From assembly GCF_013394595.1 (NCBI RefSeq), contig NZ_CP053348.1, positions 124,001 through 188,000 of the forward strand: a DNA stretch of 64,000 nt, given 5' to 3'. Below, in pieces: positions 9,001 to 17,432 of the stretch (position 1 is the first letter of the stretch; every line of letters begins with the position of its first letter). The stretch comes from Winogradskyella forsetii (GTDB lineage: Bacteria > Bacteroidota > Bacteroidia > Flavobacteriales > Flavobacteriaceae). Position numbers and translations under genes: made by a program. The notes under the pieces are model-generated. The model saw only the letters and a program-made list of their open reading frames with translations. It had not been told where the DNA came from and searched no databases.

Positions 9001-9162
9001 AATGGTAAAATGCGTTTTACCATGGAATTACCTTTAGACTTATCTAAAGATGAAATAGAAGCAGCTGTTATGGCTAATGAGAAAACGATGGCGCAATTAG
9101 ATGGTAGAACACCTAAAAAAGTAATTGTAGTGCCTGGTAAAATTGTGAATATTGTTGGGTAA
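6076..9162 (+). CDS. leuS: Leucyl-tRNA synthetase with enlarged leucine-specific region
   Basis: Charges tRNA-Leu and edits mischarged products. The 1028 residues show a class I core: HVGH at 48-51, MTQWSM region near 245, the CP1 editing domain with [10 protein letters not shown] (from 308) and [16 protein letters not shown] (editing Asp), the [12 protein letters not shown] block near 608, and KMSKS at 799-803. The C-terminus is a normal anticodon-binding and [13 protein letters not shown] end. The chain is longer than I expect for flavobacteria. Between LGTSAFVY (646-653) and LHVDVTF (from 753) there are about 97 residues of AT-rich, Lys/Asn/Tyr-rich sequence where relatives carry a much shorter stretch. 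Two in-frame repeat-like segments (residues 292-303 and about 868-878) also occur. The reading frame is intact and all catalytic motifs are present, so I expect a working enzyme. Confidence 0.96.
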   Translation: MTYNFNDIEKKWQDYWRDNHTFKAENNSYKPKYYVLDMFPYPSGAGLHVGHPLGYIASDIYARYKRHKGFNVLHPQGYDSFGLPAEQYAIQTGQHPRITTEENIKTYRRQLDQIGFSFDWSREVRTSDPNYYKWTQWIFIQLFESWYNNDANKAEHIDTLIEKFATEGNTKVNAACDDDIESFSAEDWNTFSEVEQQAILLKYRLTYLAETEVNWCPELGTVLANDEIVNGVSERGGHPVVRKKMTQWSMRISAYAERLLQGLENIDWTDALKETQRNWIGKSVGASVTFNVIPTERSDEESQTISVFTTRTDTIFGVSFMTLAPEHELVSKITTPEQKEAVEAYIEKTAKRSERDRMADVKTISGVFTGAYAEHPFTKEPIPIWIGDYVLASYGTGAVMSVPCGDQRDFDFAKHFGIPIPNIFEGVDISAEAYGSKDNVKLKNSDFLNGMNYKKATKRAIYELEQLEQGEGKTNYRLRDAVFSRQRYWGEPFPVYYVNGMPQMIEKEHLPIVLPEVEKYLPTEEGEPPLGRADVWAWDIKQFTVVSNELIDHKTVFPLELNTMPGWAGSSWYFFRYMEDAAHRDGVFASEDALKYWENVDLYIGGSEHATGHLLYSRFWVKLLKDRGFVNVEEPFKKLINQGMILGTSAFVYILEPIISYKNQNMINGKIVPLPIYENHRFISYKYIEEADKIYQNGDQKFFHNQKIQNKLTNEIRENLRGRTIDEKLCSSSQKYIDDIDNCEVSALYFRPLHVDVTFVNASNELDIDAFKNWRQEYNDSEFIEDGSGIVKVERDVEKMSKSKYNVVNPDSICEDYGADSLRLYEMFLGPLEQYKPWNTAGITGVHNFLKKLWKLYHHGENGAFRVDSSPLGKSDGAFKTLHKTIKKVEEDIENFSFNTSVSTFMIAVNELTAQKCTSKDILEPLLILISPYAPHIAEELWSQLGHDESISTAPFPKFEEQYLVESSKEYPISFNGKMRFTMELPLDLSKDEIEAAVMANEKTMAQLDGRTPKKVIVVPGKIVNIVG
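6949..6983 (+). repeat. In-frame dispersed repeat inside leuS (editing domain)
   Basis: The segment beginning GTCATTCCGACAGAGCGCAG and ending GACGAGGAATCTCA looks like a repeat (CATTCCGAC...GAGGAATCT) that I know as an intergenic element in many Bacteroidota. Here it is read in frame as [12 protein letters not shown] (residues 292-303) at the start of the CP1 editing domain, between two beta strands. A related TCATTGCGAGGACGAAGG element lies between genes at 31961. Confidence 0.6.
8677..8709 (+). repeat. Second in-frame repeat-like hairpin inside leuS
   Basis: GACTCTTCCCCTCTAGGGAA followed by GTCGGATGGGGCT has a pyrimidine arm, a purine arm and a GTCGGRNGGGG tail, the layout of a common Bacteroidota intergenic repeat. 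A similar intergenic sequence stands at 56161-56191. Here it is translated as [11 protein letters not shown] near residues 868-878, in the anticodon-binding region. Confidence 0.4.
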
Positions 9163-9177
9163 AAAAAGACTAACCAC

Positions 9178-9615
9178 ATGTCATCAAATAAGCCCATTTT
9201 AGCAAAACCGTCAATTAAAAAGCAACGGAAAGGACTAAAGGATTATTTTGATTATCGAAATAATTTGGTTAATCAAGTGGGCTTGATTCTTTTTGCGGCA
9301 TTCGTCATTGCGACTTCTTTGCATTTCTTTTTTGAAAATCGATTTACCGAAGAGCAATGGAAAACAAGACCGATGACGCGACATCTAATGGTAGATGACA
9401 TTATAGAATCTCAGATTTTATTGAACAAATCAAAACCTAATGTTATCAAGCTTTTAGGTCAGCCCAGTTGGATTTTAACCACCGAAAGGGATATCATGTT
9501 ATATGAAATAGGTTTAGTGCCAAATCGAAATGATAATCAAGTGGAACAGCTTTATATCGAATATATAAATGATAAGGTGTCCAAAGTGTCCTTAACGATG
9601 TATGAATCTAAATAA
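9178..9615 (+). CDS. Small membrane-anchored protein, possibly BamE-like
   Basis: A 145-residue protein starting 15 bases after the leuS stop, probably in the same transcript. A basic N-terminus (residues 1-35) precedes one hydrophobic helix (about 36-50, VGLILFAAFVIATSLHFFF). The rest is soluble, with SKPNVIKLLGQPSWI near 85-100 followed by alternating strands ending in VSKVSLTMY. The LLGxPxW pattern followed by strands recalls BamE/SmpA-type folds, but this is only a shape-level resemblance. I do not recognise a function. Confidence 0.6.
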   Translation: MSSNKPILAKPSIKKQRKGLKDYFDYRNNLVNQVGLILFAAFVIATSLHFFFENRFTEEQWKTRPMTRHLMVDDIIESQILLNKSKPNVIKLLGQPSWILTTERDIMLYEIGLVPNRNDNQVEQLYIEYINDKVSKVSLTMYESK

Positions 9616-9859
9616 ATCATAATTCGTAAGCTTACTTCAGTTGGTATCAAAAACCTTTCTAAAACACGTCATCGATACAATATTTCATTCAACGAATATC
9701 ATATTGTATTAAAAATCAGTATTATACTATATATTTTTCAAAAAATAGGCTTCAAACTAATAATTCAATAAAAATAGCTTCAACTTGATATTGAAATTTG
9801 CAAAACATGATTTTTTAATAGTACTTACTTCCTGCTATTAATCTCAAAATCTACAAAAA

Positions 9860-10960
9860 ATGAAAATTGGAGTCCCAAAAGAAATCAAGAACAATGAAAG
9901 CCGCGTTGGTATGACACCTGCAGGCGTTTTCGAATTAACGAAGAATAAGCACGTAGTTTACGTTCAGAAAGACGCTGGTTTTGGCAGTGGGTTTTCGGAT
10001 CTCGATTACATAGATGCTGGCGCCATAGTCTTAGACACCATAGAACAGGTCTATGCCTCTAGCGACATGATTGTAAAAGTTAAAGAACCAATTGCCGAAG
10101 AATATCCCTTAATAAAATCGCATCATGTGGTGTTTACATATTTTCACTTTGCCTCTAGCGAACCATTGACCAAAGCGATGTTAAAGAGCAAAGCGGTTTG
10201 TATTGCATATGAAACCGTTGAAGACAAAGACGGCACCTTACCTTTATTAACTCCAATGTCTGAGGTTGCCGGAAGAATGGCCATTCAACAAGGCGCAAAA
10301 TACCTAGAGAAACCGATTAAAGGTCGTGGTGTTTTATTAGGAGGCGTTCCAGGTGTACCACCAGGAAAAGTATTGGTTTTAGGTGCTGGTGTAGTTGGTA
10401 TTCAAGCGGCCAAAATGGCTGCTGGTTTAGGTGCTCATGTTACAGTTATGGATATTAACATGAAACAGTTGCGTTATGTAAATGATGTAATGCCAAGTCA
10501 TGTGGTCACCGAATTTTCAAGCGAATACAATATCAGAAAACGCATTAAAGATCACGATTTAATTGTTGGTGGTGTTTTATTAAGAGGTGCAAAAGCACCT
10601 AAATTAATTACGCGCGATATGCTAAAAGACATGCGGCCAGGAACTGTACTCGTCGATGTTGCTGTCGATCAAGGCGGTTGTATGGAAACAACCAGAGCCA
10701 CAACGCACGAAGATCCCACATATATCATTGATGATGTGGTTCATTATTGTGTGGCTAATATGCCAGGAGCTGTTCCGTACACTTCCACTTTGGCATTAAC
10801 CAACGTTACCTTACCTTACGTGCTACGTTTAGCAAGCCAAGGATGGGAAAAAGCTTGTGAAAACGACGAAACTTTAGCCAGAGGATTGAACGTTGTGAAA
10901 GGGAAGATTGTATATGAAGAAATTGCTGAAGCCTTCAACTGGTCCGTTGATGCCATGTAA
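9860..10960 (+). CDS. ald: Alanine dehydrogenase
   Basis: Catalyses reversible oxidative deamination of L-alanine to pyruvate with NAD. The 366 residues contain the N-terminal signature MKIGVPKEIKNNESRVGMTP, the substrate-binding Lys in VKVKEP (about 74), the catalytic His in YFHFAS (about 95), and the nucleotide-binding GAGVVGIQAAKMAAGLGA near 175-192 with the acidic VMDIN at the end of the next strand. Length and motifs match the hexameric bacterial enzyme. The gene is monocistronic, with an AT-rich 244-base upstream gap. Confidence 0.96.
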   Translation: MKIGVPKEIKNNESRVGMTPAGVFELTKNKHVVYVQKDAGFGSGFSDLDYIDAGAIVLDTIEQVYASSDMIVKVKEPIAEEYPLIKSHHVVFTYFHFASSEPLTKAMLKSKAVCIAYETVEDKDGTLPLLTPMSEVAGRMAIQQGAKYLEKPIKGRGVLLGGVPGVPPGKVLVLGAGVVGIQAAKMAAGLGAHVTVMDINMKQLRYVNDVMPSHVVTEFSSEYNIRKRIKDHDLIVGGVLLRGAKAPKLITRDMLKDMRPGTVLVDVAVDQGGCMETTRATTHEDPTYIIDDVVHYCVANMPGAVPYTSTLALTNVTLPYVLRLASQGWEKACENDETLARGLNVVKGKIVYEEIAEAFNWSVDAM

Positions 10961-10990
10961 ACTGCACTTCTGACATACCGAAATATGACA

Positions 10991-11024
10991 ATAGCCAAAT
11001 TTTAGTTCTTAACTTTAATTTGGC
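10991..11024 (+). terminator. Possible terminator hairpin after ald
   Basis: AGCCAAATT and AATTTGGCT flank a 15-base loop just downstream of ald. There is no good T-run after it, so this is a weak candidate. Confidence 0.3.
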
Positions 11025-11076
11025 TTATTATTTGCTATCCATTTAGTAAATTTACATAAATTAAAATTTTCGAATT

Positions 11077-11781
11077 ATGAGTGGAATGATGGGATATTAC
11101 ATACTGATTGGTGCTATTGCCTTAGTGAGCTGGTTAGTTAGTAATCAACTTAAACGTAAGTTCGCTAAGTACTCTAAGGTACAATTGCGCAACGGTTTAT
11201 CAGGAAGAGAGATTGCAGAAAAGATGTTGGCTGATAACGGTATTTACGACGTAGAAGTGATTTCTACACCAGGACAATTAACAGATCATTACAACCCAAA
11301 AAATAAAACCGTTAACTTAAGTGAATCGGTTTACAACCAACGCAATGCGGCTTCGGCTGCGGTTGCTGCCCACGAGTGTGGCCATGCTGTACAACATGCA
11401 CAAGCCTATAGTGCATTAGGTATGCGTTCTGCTTTGGTACCCATTGTAAGTGTGACCTCTGGGATGTCGCAATGGTTAGTTATTGGTGGCTTAATTTTAG
11501 GAGCTGCTGCCGGAGTCGGCCTAGGCTATTGGGTTGCTGTTGCAGGTCTGGTTTTTATGGGCTTTGCCACATTATTTAGCTTTATCACCTTACCTGTAGA
11601 ATACGACGCAAGTAACAGAGCTTTGGCTTGGTTAAAAAACAAGAATATGGTAACACCAGAAGAATATGCTGGTTCTGAAGACGCACTTAAATGGGCGGCA
11701 AGGACTTATTTGGTGGCTGCAATTGGTGCATTGGCTTCGTTGTTGTATTGGGCACTTCAGGTTTTTGGTGGTAGAGATTAA
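11077..11781 (+). CDS. Membrane zinc metallopeptidase, YugP family
   Basis: A 234-residue integral-membrane protein with an N-terminal helix (about 5-22), a cytoplasmic block containing GLSGREIAEKML, and the zinc motif HECGH (99-103) within AAVAAHECGHAVQHAQ. Two or three hydrophobic helices follow (about 125-180), and another lies at the C-terminus (about 210-230). This is the layout of the neutral zinc metallopeptidase family (Zn_peptidase_2, YugP-like). The substrate is unknown. It stands alone with its own promoter region. Confidence 0.88.
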   Translation: MSGMMGYYILIGAIALVSWLVSNQLKRKFAKYSKVQLRNGLSGREIAEKMLADNGIYDVEVISTPGQLTDHYNPKNKTVNLSESVYNQRNAASAAVAAHECGHAVQHAQAYSALGMRSALVPIVSVTSGMSQWLVIGGLILGAAAGVGLGYWVAVAGLVFMGFATLFSFITLPVEYDASNRALAWLKNKNMVTPEEYAGSEDALKWAARTYLVAAIGALASLLYWALQVFGGRD

Positions 11782-11838
11782 TTTCAAAATAAAGTCTAGA
11801 CCGCTTACTGAAACAAGTTCGGCACAAGTCACTTTTAG

Positions 11839-11856
11839 TCCCGATTGCTATCGAGA
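11839..11856. repeat. Dispersed 18-base palindrome, copy 1
   Basis: TCCCGATTGCTATCGAGA. It is an imperfect copy of the perfect palindrome at 46534 and differs from the copy at 58076 at a single central base. Confidence 0.6.
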
Positions 11857-11894
11857 AAGAACCAAGACTAATTGAGGAAATAAGAAAAGGTATA

Positions 11895-11924
11895 AAAGCT
11901 CTGAAAAAATTCAGGGCTTTTTTG
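11895..11924 (+). terminator. Rho-independent-type terminator
   Basis: AAGCTCTGAA and TTCAGGGCTT flank a short A loop and are followed by TTTTTT. It lies between the zinc peptidase gene and the Bax-inhibitor-like gene and would stop rightward transcription. Confidence 0.75.
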
Positions 11925-11974
11925 TACGCTATGACGAAAACACTTACTTTAGTTCTTCTAAACTAAACTACATT

Positions 11975-12691
11975 ATGGAAAATCAATTCCCAAACGAATC
12001 CCAAGGAAAAATCATGATTGGCAGTCTTTCAGATGTTGATCGTGTTGCCTTTTACAAAAAAACTTACGCGCACGTTGCAGGCGGAGTACTTGCTTTCATT
12101 TTATTTGAATATCTTTTATTGCAAAGCGACACTATAGTAGATTTTATGCTTTCAATGACCGAAGGTTATAAATGGTTGCTAATGCTTGGTGGCTTTATGC
12201 TCGCTACAAATTATGCGGAAGGTATGGCATTGCGTACATCAGATAAGAACATGCAATATTTGGCTTATGGTATTTATATCTTTTTTGAAGCTTTAATTTT
12301 TGTGCCGATGATATATATAGCTGCGTTCTATATGGAATCAGGTCCGGAAATTCTTAACCAAGCAGCTATTGTGACCTTAGCCTTATTTACTGGATTATCG
12401 GCTGCAGTTTTAATGACAAAAACCGATTTTTCATTCTTAAAAACAGGATTGACCATTGGTTTCTTTATAGCCATTGGTTTAATTATAGCAGGAACTATTT
12501 TCGGTTTTAACTTAGGATTATGGTTTTCTGTAGCTATGTGCTTATTAGCAGGAGGTTCTATATTATACCAAACGTCTAATTTGGTTAAAAAATATGGTGT
12601 TGAGGATTATATTCCAGCAGCATTAGGTCTGTTTGCATCCTTAATGTTATTGTTTTGGTATATTCTTAGAATCTTTATGTCTAGGGATTAA
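11975..12691 (+). CDS. Bax inhibitor-1 / YccA family membrane protein
   Basis: The 238 residues comprise a short polar N-terminus with VDRVAFYKKTYAHVAGG, which is the family start, followed by about seven hydrophobic helices through to the C-terminal LLFWYILRIFMSRD. The GLSAAVLMTKTDFSFL block and the final Asp-containing helix match the BI-1/YccA/YetJ superfamily. Those proteins are linked to calcium leak or FtsH-associated proteolysis in other bacteria; the role here is unknown. The gene is monocistronic, with hairpin terminators on both sides. Confidence 0.92.
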   Translation: MENQFPNESQGKIMIGSLSDVDRVAFYKKTYAHVAGGVLAFILFEYLLLQSDTIVDFMLSMTEGYKWLLMLGGFMLATNYAEGMALRTSDKNMQYLAYGIYIFFEALIFVPMIYIAAFYMESGPEILNQAAIVTLALFTGLSAAVLMTKTDFSFLKTGLTIGFFIAIGLIIAGTIFGFNLGLWFSVAMCLLAGGSILYQTSNLVKKYGVEDYIPAALGLFASLMLLFWYILRIFMSRD

Positions 12692-12727
12692 TCTTCCTAA
12701 AATCATTTACATAATTTATAAAATTAG

Positions 12728-12755
12728 AAGCCCTGAGGAATCAGGGCTTTTTTTA
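12728..12755 (+). terminator. Terminator after the BI-1-like gene
   Basis: AAGCCCTGA and TCAGGGCTT flank a GGAA loop and are followed by a run of seven T. Confidence 0.8.
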
Positions 12756-12817
12756 CGAATCATAATGGCGAGTAGAAGTATTATAATAGTTTCCTGAAAT
12801 TTGTATCTTAGGAAAAC

Positions 12818-13297
12818 ATGTTGTATTCCAAAGAAAAAATAAAAGTACCAAGATTCAATGAGGAATCAGGCTTCTATACCACAAAGAAACGCTCAAAAAT
12901 AATGAGTAAAATTCGTGCTAAGAACACCAAACCAGAACTGTTATTTCGCAAAGCACTTTGGAAAAAAGGCGTACGTTATCGTGTCGATAGCAAAAAACTA
13001 CCAGGACGACCAGATGTAAGTATTAAAAAATACAAATTGGCTATTTTTATTGATGGCGAGTTTTGGCATGGCTATAACTGGGATGAGCGAAAAGACAAAC
13101 TAAAAAGCAATCGTGGGTTTTGGATACCCAAAATTGAACGGAATATGCAGCGCGATCGTGAAGTCAACGACCAACTTACGGAACTAGGTTTTACCATTTT
13201 TAGATTTTGGGATCACGAAGTCAAAAACAATCTGAAGACTTGTATTAATGATGTGATGGTGTATTTGGATATGGCAAAACCAATCGAACAAATTTGA
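12818..13297 (+). CDS. vsr: Very-short-patch repair (Vsr-like) endonuclease
   Basis: Vsr enzymes nick DNA 5' of T in T:G mismatches created by deamination of 5-methylcytosine. The 159 residues contain the Vsr opening RSKIMSKIRAKNTKPE (25-40), LPGRPD with the catalytic Asp (66), and the metal/active-site block FIDGEFWHGYNW (77-88), then NVxRD-like NMQRDREVNDQLTELGF and a final FWDHEV. No cytosine methyltransferase or restriction gene is adjacent, so this copy is an orphan in this window. A fused or alternative mismatch specificity cannot be judged from sequence. Confidence 0.9.
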   Translation: MLYSKEKIKVPRFNEESGFYTTKKRSKIMSKIRAKNTKPELLFRKALWKKGVRYRVDSKKLPGRPDVSIKKYKLAIFIDGEFWHGYNWDERKDKLKSNRGFWIPKIERNMQRDREVNDQLTELGFTIFRFWDHEVKNNLKTCINDVMVYLDMAKPIEQI

Positions 13298-13316
13298 ACT
13301 CTTTATTAATGATAGA

Positions 13317-13364
13317 GTTCTCGATACAAAACTGCCCAAAAAAAGCAGTTTCACTCGAACCGAC
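13317..13364. repeat. Small intergenic repeat with hairpin
   Basis: GTTCTCGATACAAAACTGCC ... AAGCAGTTTCACTCGAACCG. AAACTGC and GCAGTTT form a hairpin set between TCTCGATAC and ACTCGAAC. This framing (TCTCGATAC...CACTCGAAC) is one I know from intergenic repeats of flavobacteria. Confidence 0.5.
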
Positions 13365-13395
13365 GCTTAAATTTCAATATTAAGTATTGAAAAAA

Positions 13396-13425
13396 GACCA
13401 CGCAGTTTTAAAAACCTGTGAGGTC
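13396..13425. repeat. Degenerate copy of the GACCTCACAGGTT hairpin
   Basis: The right arm AACCTGTGAGGTC is intact and the left arm (GACCACGCAGTTTT) is decayed. A perfect copy stands at 32070-32100. Confidence 0.6.
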
Positions 13426-13464
13426 TAAATAATATTTACATTTCAGCTACTGCCTACTGCCAAC

Positions 13465-15600
13465 TCATTTGTTTCTTTTCTTCTTCCTCTTTTTTCTCTT
13501 CTTCTTACCATTACCCTTCTTAGGATGCACCAATGCCATCTCATCAATCAGATGCTTTGCACCAGCATATTTATCAACAATGAAAAGCACATAGCGTAAA
13601 TCTACCATAATGTTTCGGCAGATTAATGGATCATAATTCATGTCGCTCATGGTACCTTCCCAAACACGATCGAAATTCAATCCGACTAAATTACCTTCGG
13701 CATCAATAGCTGGACTTCCAGAGTTTCCACCTGTGGTGTGATTGGTACCTAAAAAGCAAACTGGCATTTTTCCATTTTTATCAGCGTATTGACCGTAATC
13801 TTTAGTGTCGTATAAGTCAATTAGTTTTTGTGGCACATCAAACTCGTAATCGTCTGGCACATACTTTTCCATGACACCGACTAAATGGCTAACGGGTTCA
13901 TAATAAACCGCATCTCTTGGCGAATAGCCTCTCACTTGTCCGTAAGTCACACGAAGCGTACTATTGGCATCCGGAAAATACCGTTCATTGGGCAACGCTT
14001 CCATAAGTGCCGTCATATATTTGGTTTGTAATGCTGTAATCGGTGCGTTTTTTTCTTTGTATTCAGCATCAATGCTATTAAAAAATTCAGCAATAATTGG
14101 TTTTGCATAGGTATAAGCCGCATCGTTGTTTAGATTTTTTATCACAGCATCAGCATCACCTTCCAATAATTTTAAAGCTGAATCTAAATTGGTAAAAGCA
14201 GAATTGTCATAAATTGAAGCATCTACAGGTTTGCCGTATAAAGGCATCACATTTAGGTAAACTCCTTTGTCTAAGTCCTCATCATAATTTTTATGAATCT
14301 TTTTCAACTGACCAATTAAATACTCTTTTCCTCTTTCAAGGTTTTCTGGATTGTCGAGAATTGCTTGTTCCACTTGATACGCTCTGTAAGTCATCTGCAT
14401 TAGCTCGTTGGTCACTAAAAAGACTTCAATAAAGTTTCTTCGCTTAATATTTATTGGCGCAAATTCTTCATAAAGTTTATCAAATTCTGCTAGGATGTTT
14501 CCGTATTTATCCTCTAATCCTTTTTCTTTTAAGGCTTTGGTAAACGTAGTTTCAAATTCACGTCGTTTTTCAACCGCATTAGTTCTTTCAATTCCCAAAT
14601 TTTCGCCAATCCATTTTTTCCAAGCGTTGGCGATTCGTGCTTGTTTAGACGCGTATTTAATCCGTACGTCATCGCTTTCTTTCATTTTTCGGTCAATGAC
14701 TTTTAGAGCGGCTTCGCGAATGGCAATATTTGTCGGATTAAATTCTTCGGTAATATGTTCTATGGCAACGGCGGGTAAATATTCACTTGTAGTCCCAGGA
14801 AAACCAAATACCAAAGTAAAATCGCCTTCCTCAATACCATCTAATGAGATCGGTAAAAAATGCTTTGGCTTGTAAGGCACATTGTCCTTGCTATAGGCTG
14901 CAGGACGATTGTTAGCATCGGCATAAATCCGAAATAATGAAAAGTCGCCAGTATGTCTAGGGAATACCCAGTTGTCGGTGTCGCTACCAAATTTACCAAT
15001 ACTAGTTGGTGGTGCACCAACCAAACGGATATCGTCAAAACGCTCTGTTACAAAAAGAAAATACTGATTGCCTTCATAAAACGCTTTGGTCTTTGCATCC
15101 TGCCACGATTCCCTTGGCCAATCTTTTAACGCTGCATTGGTGTTTTTTGAGATTTGCGATTGTTTTTCCGTTTCGGTCATCGCATCGGTTACACCCTTTA
15201 GAGCGACTTCCGTTACATCATGAATACTCACAATAAATTCTATGAACAACCCATTATTTGGCAATTCTTCTTCTAAATTCATCGCCCAAAATCCATCCTT
15301 TAAATAATCGTTTTCTAAAGAGGAATGGGACTGAATCTGACTAAAACCACAGTGATGATTGGTAAGCACCAAACCTTGATCTGAAATCACTTCACTGGTA
15401 CAGCCACCATTAAAATGACCAATGGCATCTTTTAAGCTGGAATTGTTAACGTCGTAAATATCCTGAGCCGTTAACTTACTGCCTAAACTTTGCATTTCGT
15501 CTTCGTTCATACCTTCTAAAAGTGAAGGAATCCACATACCACCTTGTTGGGCCGAAACTTGAAAAACTATAAAGAGAAAAAGAATTTTTAAAAAGCGCAT
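13465..15600 (-). CDS. S46-family dipeptidyl-peptidase (DPP11-like)
   Basis: A secreted or periplasmic serine peptidase that removes dipeptides from oligopeptides. It has a signal peptide (RFLKILFLFIVFQVSAQ) and then the chymotrypsin-like catalytic parts: TNHHCGF with the catalytic His (residue 83 from the chosen start), an Asp in the DTDNWVFPRHTGDFS block, and GGNSGSP with the nucleophile Ser near residue 630. Eighteen residues after that Ser is an Arg (NFDRVWEG), the position that is Arg in acidic-specific DPP11 and Gly in DPP7, so cleavage after Asp/Glu is the likely preference. The C-terminal tail is almost pure Lys/Arg/Asn, which is unusual. ATG 15600 is preferred over an upstream TTG. 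Confidence 0.92.
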   Translation of the reverse strand: MRFLKILFLFIVFQVSAQQGGMWIPSLLEGMNEDEMQSLGSKLTAQDIYDVNNSSLKDAIGHFNGGCTSEVISDQGLVLTNHHCGFSQIQSHSSLENDYLKDGFWAMNLEEELPNNGLFIEFIVSIHDVTEVALKGVTDAMTETEKQSQISKNTNAALKDWPRESWQDAKTKAFYEGNQYFLFVTERFDDIRLVGAPPTSIGKFGSDTDNWVFPRHTGDFSLFRIYADANNRPAAYSKDNVPYKPKHFLPISLDGIEEGDFTLVFGFPGTTSEYLPAVAIEHITEEFNPTNIAIREAALKVIDRKMKESDDVRIKYASKQARIANAWKKWIGENLGIERTNAVEKRREFETTFTKALKEKGLEDKYGNILAEFDKLYEEFAPINIKRRNFIEVFLVTNELMQMTYRAYQVEQAILDNPENLERGKEYLIGQLKKIHKNYDEDLDKGVYLNVMPLYGKPVDASIYDNSAFTNLDSALKLLEGDADAVIKNLNNDAAYTYAKPIIAEFFNSIDAEYKEKNAPITALQTKYMTALMEALPNERYFPDANSTLRVTYGQVRGYSPRDAVYYEPVSHLVGVMEKYVPDDYEFDVPQKLIDLYDTKDYGQYADKNGKMPVCFLGTNHTTGGNSGSPAIDAEGNLVGLNFDRVWEGTMSDMNYDPLICRNIMVDLRYVLFIVDKYAGAKHLIDEMALVHPKKGNGKKKRKKRKKKRNK

Positions 15601-15619
15601 AATCAATATTTATTTAGTT

Positions 15620-15654
15620 TTTGTAAAGATAGAAAAGCTTGTTTTATATCTTTA
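15620..15654 (+). promoter_or_regulatory. Candidate promoter for the aminotransferase gene
   Basis: TTTG (15620-15623) and TATCTTTA (15647-15654) are separated by 23 bases, 28 bases before the ATG. This is a motif match only. Confidence 0.35.
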
Positions 15655-15682
15655 ATGTTTAAAAGATAAAGCTTACAGTTTT

Positions 15683-16825
15683 ATGAATGTAAAATCAAAA
15701 TTGCCCAATGTTGGCACCACAATTTTCACGGTAATGAGTGCTTTGGCAAAAGAGCACAATGCCATAAACTTGTCGCAAGGATTTCCAAATTACCCTAGTT
15801 CACAAAAGTTGAATGATTTGGTAACCAAAGCCATGAACAATGGTTACAATCAATATGCACCAATGGCTGGGAATTTGGATTTACGTTTGGCAATTGCTCA
15901 TAAATATCAATTGCTTTACAAAAGCACCTACCATCCTGAAAAGGAAATCACGGTTACGGCAGGAGCAACCCAAGCGATTTATACAATTATTTCAGCATTT
16001 ATAAGACCGAAAGATGAAGTCCTGATTTTTAAACCAGCGTACGACTGCTACCAACCAGCCGTTGAAATCAATGGAGGACAAACAATTCCTATTCAATTAT
16101 CTGCTCCGAATTATAAAGTAAATTGGGAAGAAGTCGCTTCAAATATATCGGGCAAAACTAAAATGATTATCATTAATTCACCACACAATCCAAGTGGCAC
16201 TATTTGGTCTAAGGACGATATGCTTCAACTTCAGAAATTAACTGAAAACACCAATATTATTGTATTGAGCGACGAAGTGTACGAGCACATTTTGTTTGAT
16301 GATGCACAACACCAAAGCGTCTGTTTATTTCACGATTTAAAACAACGGAGTTTTATAACCGCTTCCTTCGGAAAGACTTTTCATAACACAGGCTGGAAAA
16401 TTGGCTATTGTTGTGCTCCAGAACATTTAATGGCAGAATTCAGAAAAGTGCATCAATTTAATGTGTTTTCGGTGCATCATCCCTCACAAAAGGGTATAGC
16501 AGATTATATGCAAAATGCGCAAACCTATTTAAGTTTGGATACATTTTTTCAGCGCAAACGTGATTTATTCTTGAATTTAATTTCAGAATCCAGATTCAAA
16601 TTTCAACCCTCAGAGGGCACGTATTTTCAAGTTTTGGATTATTCTAATATTACAGCCGAGAGTGATATCGATTTCGCTACAAGATTGACCAAAGATTTTA
16701 AAATTGCAGCGATTCCATTATCGGTTTTTAATGAAAATAGTAAGGATGATAAGGTATTACGGTTTTGTTTTGCAAAAACGGATGACACTTTAGTAAAAGC
16801 AGCAGAAATTATTAATACGGTATAA
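15683..16825 (+). CDS. PLP-dependent aminotransferase, methionine aminotransferase (YbdL) type
   Basis: A class I/II aminotransferase of 380 residues. Visible are NLSQGFPNYPSS (29-40), the Y/GATQAIY phosphate-contact region near 95, NSPHNPSG with the Asn/Pro that hold PLP, LSDEVYEH, and the PLP-Lys in SFGKTFHNTGWKIGY near 235. These closely follow YbdL/glutamine-transaminase-K-like enzymes, which use methionine, glutamine or aromatic donors. The omega-amidase gene three genes downstream supports a transamination/omega-amidase pathway, for example methionine salvage. The exact donor is inference. Confidence 0.9.
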   Translation: MNVKSKLPNVGTTIFTVMSALAKEHNAINLSQGFPNYPSSQKLNDLVTKAMNNGYNQYAPMAGNLDLRLAIAHKYQLLYKSTYHPEKEITVTAGATQAIYTIISAFIRPKDEVLIFKPAYDCYQPAVEINGGQTIPIQLSAPNYKVNWEEVASNISGKTKMIIINSPHNPSGTIWSKDDMLQLQKLTENTNIIVLSDEVYEHILFDDAQHQSVCLFHDLKQRSFITASFGKTFHNTGWKIGYCCAPEHLMAEFRKVHQFNVFSVHHPSQKGIADYMQNAQTYLSLDTFFQRKRDLFLNLISESRFKFQPSEGTYFQVLDYSNITAESDIDFATRLTKDFKIAAIPLSVFNENSKDDKVLRFCFAKTDDTLVKAAEIINTV

Positions 16826-16899
16826 TGTTAAATCTATATTAATAGAGTGACTTTAGGCTATACATGTGTCTAAATTATAGAACAAACTTGAACAAATAT

Positions 16900-17430
16900 A
16901 TGATGAAATATCAAAAACTAATTTATTGTCTTTTAGTGGGCTTAATCGTATCTTGCGGTAGTAGTGAACGTGTTATTACAGCGGATGGAAAAGTCTATGA
17001 GGTAAAAGGCAGTACCATTAAAAACAATGGAGATGATGTAACGGAAAGTTTAACAGAAGACCGTAAAGCAGAAATTGAGACTATCTTAGAAACCAAAAGA
17101 AAAGCCCAGGAAGAAGCGGAGCAATTGCAAAGTAAATTAGAGGATCAACAAAAAGAATTAGAAAAAGCACAAAAAGAAGCTGAAAAGAAACAGGATGAAA
17201 TTGAAGAAAAGCAAAAGGCGCTAGAAGAAAAGATTGAAGCACAAGAAGAGGCTCGTGAAGACTATCTTAAAGCGAAAAAACGTCTAGAGAGTAAACAACA
17301 AAAATACATAAAGCTTAAAGATAAAGGTAAATTATCACCGAATGACATAGAAAAGTGGGAAGAAAAACTTAAGACGTTAGAAGAAGATTTAAATGAGGCT
17401 CAAATGGAAATGAATAACTTAAACAAATAA
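16900..17430 (+). CDS. Lipoprotein with long Lys/Glu coiled coil (tandem paralogue 1)
   Basis: A predicted lipoprotein of about 176 residues. ATG 16900 (or 16903) gives a clean signal MKYQKLIYCLLVGLIVSCGS with lipobox Cys; an upstream ATG at 16864 would spoil it. The mature part opens with DGKVYEVKGSTIKNNGDDVT, then TESLTEDRKAEIE, then an almost uninterrupted Glu/Lys/Gln coiled coil (about 55-135), and ends with the block KYIKLKDKGKLSPNDIEKWE. Both the opening and closing blocks recur in the next gene, so the two are tandem paralogues with different anchoring. I do not recognise a characterised function. Confidence 0.75.
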   Translation: MMKYQKLIYCLLVGLIVSCGSSERVITADGKVYEVKGSTIKNNGDDVTESLTEDRKAEIETILETKRKAQEEAEQLQSKLEDQQKELEKAQKEAEKKQDEIEEKQKALEEKIEAQEEAREDYLKAKKRLESKQQKYIKLKDKGKLSPNDIEKWEEKLKTLEEDLNEAQMEMNNLNK

Positions 17431-17432
17431 AA

